64,000 nt of DNA from contig NC_092676.1 of assembly GCF_964355755.1 (NCBI RefSeq), positions 436,501-500,500 of the forward strand, written 5' to 3'. The first letter of the stretch is position 1; each line of letters starts with the position of its first letter. Made by a program: the position numbers and the translations under genes. The notes under the pieces were generated by a model. The model worked only from the letters and a program-made list of their open reading frames with translations. It was not told the DNA's origin and did no database searches. This DNA comes from Antedon mediterranea. Taxonomy: Eukaryota; Echinodermata; Crinoidea; Comatulida; Antedonidae. This document shows, one piece after another, positions 57,298-64,000 of the stretch.

Positions 57298-60200
57298 GGA
57301 TACGATATATTCTTTAGTTCAGTCGGTTGAAAATAACCCTTAACTTGCTAATAAAAGGGACACAGCTCCCCTTGTTTGTTTACTGATTTTTTAGGAGTTA
57401 GGGGGTTTTCAGCATTAAACTTGTCCAGTCTAGTCTGCCTTGATGAATGAGTGACTTGATGTCCCACGCTAGTTTTTAGCTTGAATGAAATGCGTGAATG
57501 GCTCTAGGCCTAGCTAGGCCTAAAAGCGGATGTGATCGTAGTCCCTATGTTTAAATACAAGGTGCATGTATTTATGTCATTTGTTAGAAAATATAATGGT
57601 AATCAGTTGATAATAGTTTGTAGCCTTTGTAACAGTTGTATTTGTAGTGTAGTTAGGCCTTATTTATTCTGGCCTTTTTGTTATTGAAATCCATCTCACA
57701 CATTGACGATACAAGATGTCAGCCTAGGTCAAACCTTGTTTCGCGTCATAACAGGAAACGTTCTGATTGGATACAACGTTGACTTACAGTAGCGTCGTAC
57801 GCTAAAACGGTACTATCAACCGTTTTCCACTACAACGCTACAACCGTTGTACGACGCGTTGTACGCTAATCCCCAACTGTTCAGACACACATTCTTTTAG
57901 CGTCGTACGCTAAAACGGTCTAACGCCATGGGTCTGAACAGGGCCTAAGGTTATCTTATAAATTCCTTATACATTTTATAAAAATAACAATATAAATAAC
58001 ACCGGTAGAAACAACATATACAATATACATGTTTTGTTTCCCCGGAGGAATGTTTAGGGAGACTGAGTGTGGAGTTACACTCCATCCCCTTTTCAATTCA
58101 AATCTCTCCTGGAAACTCGCCTCAATTATTCTTTTTGTGAAACTCCGGTAAACAGCACTTTATTAATCTTCGATATTATAAAATGGGGATGAGTGCATTA
58201 AATAAAGTTAGTGTGGATATTAGAACTAACAACATGATGCTGGTGGCATTGATTTATGTATCAAATTATAATGTAGATTGTAATACTTAATTAAATAAGA
58301 TAAAGGGATCTCAACTACTGTGTGTCTAGATCAATATTGGTTAGTGATAAGTCAGTATCCTGTCTTGCACTGCTTTTGATTAAACTACGAAAAGGTATTT
58401 ACAGGTATAATTAAAGCTATGACTTTTGTAGATGTTGAGGCCTGGGTAATATACCAGTTATCATTGACTTGCAAAAACATTCAAAGGTGTACAAAGAGGT
58501 ACAATGGATTTAGTGTTTTTGCAGGCTGAAAAATAAATTGTTTAATATCATTGATTTTCTGGTGGTAAACTCATACTTGGAATAGTTTCTTCATTGGCTA
58601 GTTTCCTCTATTCCAATCTGCTAACCTGTCTGGTTTGTTTCAGGATCAGTTCCTACTCTACCAGGTCTAATTATTACCTGTAAAACTGGTTCCCATGAGA
58701 TCTTGTCAACTAACATAACATGCTGATTAGCAGGAATTTCAGCAATACACTTGTATGTTATGGTCTTTAATGACCCTCACAGGATTGGAATATTGAACTT
58801 AGTATTCCATTGTTTATTTAACATTTTTTAAGTACTGGTATTAAAATATAAAAAGAATAAAAAAGAATTAGCAATCAACAAAGCAGAAGAAAAAAAGTTG
58901 GATTAAACAATCGAAGTAAGTAAATACTCATCATCTGATACTAAATCAATCTTTTTAAGACATCAAACAGAACATTTTCGTAATTCCGAATTCTACTCTA
59001 CATCAAGAACAATATAAAACCAACACTATTTTAGGTTTGATGAATTAAGCCTATGTCTGTAACTGAAACCAACAGCATATGGACCTGATTATAAATAGTC
59101 GTGGTTACCCATAATGCACTTATGCGATTCAAAGCTGGAAGGAACCAGTGTACGAGATCAATGTCAATTTTGAAGGAATAGATCGCTGGCAGTTACAGAG
59201 TGAATTGAGTGAGGTCAGTTACTTAGACCGCTTATGTTGACACAGTTGAGTTGCCTTCAGTTCAGTGTCGACATAAGCCCACCTTTAGTAATTAATACTA
59301 CAAACATACAATGCTCCATTGCTCCTCTATTACATTACACCAATCTAATTAAGATATACCTTACTGACTTAAGTCCTGCCAGCTTAATGTGGAGTCATTT
59401 CGATGCTAGCTGATCTTTGTAGATGTAATGTATAACTGTGGTGGGCCAAATAACTACACAGTTCACAGTACAGACGACCAACCACCTTATTATAGGGATC
59501 TACTAAAATGTGTACAGTATTTGGTATTTATACTGTATTTTGTAGAAAATATCATAATGATACTTGACAGTCTAATAGTAATACTGTTTTGCATAGATAT
59601 CTAGATTTGTGCAATAAAGAATATTATACTGTATAATTATGTAGGCAGAAAAACGCAGCATTTACTAACATGGCAAACTGTCAAAGACATTAATGATCAT
59701 GAAGTAAGTTTGTCACCATGGACAAACAAAACCTTCTATAAAAGACATCCTTAGCCATCACACCAGATTTATTGTGAATCACTTGAATATTCATAAACAC
59801 ACAAAAATAAGAAATTACTACAGTTGGATCAAGGCTAAATATTTACTTACTGCATACAGAAGCTATTAGTTAAACTAGATTTGTTGAGGTGTATTTTTAG
59901 TATTGTTGTAGGCATTGTCATCCTTGATGCCATTAGCATTATAGGATGTGCTCTGATTATCTTGGCATGGTACTAAATACAGAGCATGGTGATGATTAGA
60001 AATTAAGAACTGATGACTCAACATATCATCATCTTGGAATAATTAAAAAGTATATTCAGGTGCTACATTACTAAGATCTCACTTGTAGTAGACAACTGAA
60101 TAATTATTGGCATTAAATTCTAATAAATTGATCATTATAAATTAATAAATAGCATCTTTTTCTGTCCATCGTATCCGATGATGACTAGGTGGGTATTTCT

Positions 60201-60300
60201 AGATTTTTTTGATCGGACATGTAGAAGAAATACTTTTCTGGTTTGGAAGGTTCATGTACAATATACAGTATGTATTCCTCTCAAAAAAATAATAAAAACG
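57298..60300. other. AT-rich region with a short CpG-rich repeat block
   Basis: 57795-57930 has TAGCGTCGTACGCTAAAACG twice with inverted GACGCGTTGTACG words, probably a degraded TIR element. A 21-base exon-like segment lies between TTTGTTTCAG and GTCTAATT at 58645. Nothing else recognised. Confidence 0.4.
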
Positions 60301-60304
60301 CAAG

Positions 60305-60365
60305 AAAATATAAGATAAGATAACAAGATTTATAGAGCGCACATATCCAAAAAGTGCTCAAAATT
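60305..60365 (-). mobile_element. Fragment of a LINE/SINE 3' tail, reverse orientation
   Basis: ATTTATAGAGCGCACATATC next to an AAGATAAGATAAC run is the reversed form of the common GCGCTATAAAT tail. Confidence 0.4.
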
Positions 60366-60899
60366 GAATATGGTGACGATTCTGTATCTATATTGTATGC
60401 AAAACGACTTGAATTAAAATAGACTGTATATTTAAATGAAGAATGGAGTTACTCAATCTAGAATGTAGATTAAACTTTGTATCCAAATTACAACAATTTA
60501 CAAACGCACAATTTAGCATGTCAACTTCATTATAGATTTGATTAGAACAATTTAGTTAGTTCTAAGCAATTTATTGAACATGCTTTATCTAATTTGGTAC
60601 TGCAGTTCTGTAAGCACGTTCTTAAGATGATGCTGTGGTGTATACCAACCGTAGTGAATTATCACTTTCTTACTTTCCAGTGAATTATTTTTGCTTGGTT
60701 TAAAAGGTGTGAAGTAAGGAAGAACTGTTAATTAAGTGTAAACAAGCTGCAAGCTACACAGGTTTATAGCCCTTAATCAATTGACAATGACATTTCCAAT
60801 ATGGAACTCTTTCAACGCATAACTATGCTCCAAAAGAGAATACTACACTTTACAGTCGAGCAGCAAAGTGCTCATTTAACCGTTAAAACGCTGTTTTTT

Positions 60900-62340
60900 A
60901 ACTGCGCAGGTCACTGAGCATCGCCAAGTTATAGTGACTTCCGGTTCGCTTTTCACTTCGCGGCAAGCATTTTGCATGGGAATACCCTTACAAATCTGCT
61001 GCAATTTCCACCATCCGGGTTAAATTATATCTTTCTATATTTGGAAATTGTTACTCCTAATATGGAAGATTATTCCCGCCACAAAATTTTGGTATAAGTA
61101 GCCCAGGAAACGACGACAGAGCTTATTGAAGAAAAAAGTGCAGATGGAGGTGTTCGTTGAGGTAGGCTACATGATTTATTTGTTTGGTTTCGTAGGGAAT
61201 CCGGCACTTTTCTCATCAGCACGGAACCTTTATAAAAACTTAGTGGTTGGTTATTAGGTTATTAATCTATCTTTTCTGAAAGTTTAAGCTTGGTTCAGCT
61301 TGTGGGACGGATTCAATATCCGTTCAAAGCTGGGGATATATTCTAAGCAGACTCCATCTTGGATTCGTATGTTTAGTACAGGCCGTGTGGTTGAGTAATT
61401 TCAATCCTTCAAAATCACTATGTGCAATCCGTTTTTAAACCAGTTAATATACCAAAATATGTTATTAGTAGCTTTTTTATTTTGGATTTGGTGCTAGTTT
61501 GGTAAATATTGCAATATAATTGTAGATTATTTGGTTGTAAAAAAATGTACCCAACTTGTAGTATTATCTAGGCCTAGGCTAGGCCTAGCCCATTTGACGG
61601 AAACCCAATGCTATTTGTAGGCGGATAGAGAGGGCCGCAGGCTAGTTTTTAGTGGCATATCGCCGACTTATTATAATCAATGTGAAGCCATATTATTATT
61701 ATGTTTAAAATGTTGAATCTATATCCACTGGATTATGGATATAATATATATCGTCGGATATTTAAAGAAAGGCCTAGACCTTTTTATTTAATTAATTTAG
61801 GACTATATTACGGGAAATTCTTTGCCAAAGAAAAGAAAATACGTTGTGGCTGTTGGAGGTTTGTAAATATATGACAATAATGTAGCCTAGGCTAGGAAGG
61901 ACTGTAGGTAGGATAAGGTAATTTGGATGGTCGTACATATGATATTTATATATACAGTATTGTGTATAGTAGTGATCATGGCGACAAAATTTAGGATGAC
62001 TAAAGTTGACATTAAAATTATTTAACTATGAATAGCTCATTATTGGTGTTTTTTTTTCTTTCAGGTTTCTAAGAATAAACTATCCGACTTGTGATTCATC
62101 TTGTGCTGCAAAAACAATCCTATTTTGATATTTGTAAATTGATGTACGTAACAGATGTCTTTAAAAATAAAAAAAAACTAAAAATTTTTATTATCGCGAT
62201 GATTTAACTCAAATATTGACATATATAACTTGATATTTTAGCCTGAGCAAGATAGTTTGATAGGCATATTTTACTTCGATGTAAATAAGATATTACATGT
62301 TATACTGTATGTAAAATACTTTTTTGTAAATAAAATTATT
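60900..62340 (+). other. Candidate promoter and two-exon transcript with a 15-codon frame
   Basis: ACTTCCGG (ETS-like, 60939) lies in a CpG-containing block. An exon ending at 61161 before GTAGGCT carries ATG at 61144; a strong acceptor TTTTTTTTCTTTCAG precedes 62065, and the joined frame MEVFVEVSKNKLSDL stops at 62092-62094. Probably a non-coding or 5' UTR transcript. AATAAA near 62329. Confidence 0.3.
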
Positions 62341-62639
62341 TAATGGTGGTTAATTTATTAACTTGTTAATTTGTTTGTTAGTTATGATGTTATACTATTA
62401 ATTAATTATTTAGTTAGTAACCAAAGTGGAGTGGATTCGTGGCAGTTGCAACTTGACTGTAATATGCATATATATAATAATATTTACTTCTTCTTGGATA
62501 AAGTTAAAGCAAAATAAGCAATAATAAAAATTAAATATTTATTTTGCCATAAAGAAAGCAAAAACTAAACATACAGTACTATATGTACAGTAATACCATG
62601 GACCTATAGGTCCATAGTAATACATACTGTAGTATTGAG

Positions 62640-62870
62640 CACCAGTAGCAGAGACGTCTGGACAATCGAATATAATCGTTATCAGCTGTCTGGGTACCCA
62701 AGGCTAGTGCTAGAAAATGGCGAAAATTCGTGTATTCATTCGCCGTCAGCGAAATGAATCCGGCACTTTTCTCATCAGAAGCAAATCAACAAATCCTTTT
62801 ATCAGTTTGTTTTGATATATAATCTGGATAATATATATTAAAATGGCCTTGGTTCAAGCATGTTTAACAG
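62640..62870 (+). other. Candidate first exon at right end
   Basis: An ATG at 62843 opens MALVQACLT and runs into a GTAAAATC donor at 62871. The gene, if real, would continue to the right. A short frame at 62718-62816 overlaps it upstream. Confidence 0.25.
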
Positions 62871-64000
62871 GTAAAATCAGATTTTTTCCTACCTAGGCCC
62901 CTTAGCACTGCGGTACCCTACGCCGTGTGGGGGAACCGATCTCGGCAGTATTTCTTAAGTAGCCTATCTTTCGTAAAATCCTTAGTTGAATTTTATTAAT
63001 ATAAATTTAATTGTATGAATATGCTATTTAAATGTTATTGACATTTTTTTTGGCTGCATTTTGTAATTCCGCACTACTTGCTTTATCGCGATTCCAAGAT
63101 GGCGGCAATTCAAATTTTGATTTGGTAATAATTCGCGAGGTCAACCACTTTGCTGCCCGACTGTTTATAAAATTGTTGTATCGGTTCACTTCATACTTTT
63201 GTACTCATGAGGTCACTTGTATTGACCTCTAATTAGTAACCTGTGCACACGCTCAGGGTGCCTCCGATCAAGTTCAACCATTTTCTTAGTATTTTGTCGA
63301 GTAAATAAACGGAAAGTGTGATATTTGTACGGTTGATAACAGTCTAAAATACTTCAATGTTTGCATAGAATGATTTGATTATAGTATTCTTAATGTAACC
63401 ATTACTGAATACAATAAATGATTTAGTAATCTATATCTCTGTGGAAGTTGTGATAGAAAGTGTCAATTTACTTATTGTCAATTATTTATCATAAACAGGA
63501 GATAAAGTAATAATTTTCATAATTATTTTCATAATTATTAATGCACAATCATTCATGTTGTGTTATTACAATTTCAGAACCTAACTAAATAAACTAATCG
63601 TTAAAAAAAAAGTCTTAAGCAAAATCTTATTTCTTATTTTGGTAGGATATGATAGACAGATGCCTTTTTCACTCCTGTGAATATTGCTATCATATAGGAG
63701 CTTCAAACTACTGGAGAACGGAGTGGTATAAATGGTTCCTCTGCTTTTCTTTTTTTAGAATATTTTATGGATCATTTTTGTGTGTAATTGTATTAGACAG
63801 GGGCTATATAAGACTACTATTATTTTTATTATCTGTAATTCAGTACCATTGACAGGGAATTAGCTCTATATAAGTGTAGTTTCCACATTCATTGAAGATA
63901 TAAATTGGTACAGGTGGCACATAATCCCAAGCCTGGTACTGTAGTAGTACTATAGCCATAGTCCAGGGCACAATAACAGGTATATGATGTCATAATAAGC
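62871..64000. other. AT-rich right end without recognised content
   Basis: No coding region or element recognised; an acceptor-like site ends at 63646. Confidence 0.4.

Noticed and set aside
62718-62816. Frame with ESGTFLIRSK, like part of an SH2 domain
   Set aside because: Only about 10 residues resemble SH2, the frame ends soon after, and the same DNA word recurs at 61198 in another context.

Overview
The window reads as animal nuclear DNA. It is AT-rich, its genes are split by GT-AG introns, its intergenic space is loaded with transposons and minisatellites, and the gene set is purely eukaryotic. I recognise six genes, all by intact conserved motifs in exons whose reading phases join without a break. 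The presence of HPS5 and the KIF18A-METTL15 adjacency (neighbours also in human) point to Metazoa, probably a deuterostome. The general look (frequent TAGGCCTAG words, TIR elements, minisatellites) suggests an invertebrate such as an echinoderm, but the species cannot be proved from this sequence alone.

Left 40 kb, gene-rich. (1) KIF18A-like kinesin-8, + strand, 5' end missing, 17 exons from 559 to 7380. (2) METTL15, mitochondrial 12S rRNA m4C methyltransferase, + strand, 8701-10824. (3) Ethanolamine kinase, - strand, 16318 down to 11665. (4) HPS5, BLOC-2 subunit, + strand, 16462-29598; it starts only 143 bp from the ethanolamine kinase start, so the two share a divergent promoter. (5) CPTP, ceramide-1-phosphate transfer protein, + strand, 30742-31627. 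(6) TRDMT1/DNMT2, tRNA C5-methyltransferase, + strand, 34301-38657. A probable spliced non-coding transcript lies between CPTP and TRDMT1. No common pathway is evident; these are unrelated housekeeping genes.

Right 24 kb (about 38.7-64 kb), gene-poor. I find no convincing coding gene. There are weak 5' exon/promoter candidates near 39.2, 61.1 and 62.8 kb and a few weak isolated exon candidates. The rest is mobile-element and minisatellite DNA: a Helitron-like element with a visible empty site, a hAT-like TIR element, a TIR element with a 37-bp outer inverted repeat, a perfect-looking 166-bp hairpin, and a foldback element carrying a second foldback element inside it.

Most notable observations: a 50-bp minisatellite that has copied the 3' splice site of a KIF18A exon 11 times; an inverted copy of a TRDMT1 exon start and its splice acceptor in an upstream intron, able to fold onto the real one; foldback elements whose long terminal inverted repeats are themselves arrays of short C-rich units in mirrored order; a RING-like zinc finger at the C terminus of HPS5; and an MITF/TFE-type M-box in the HPS5 promoter.
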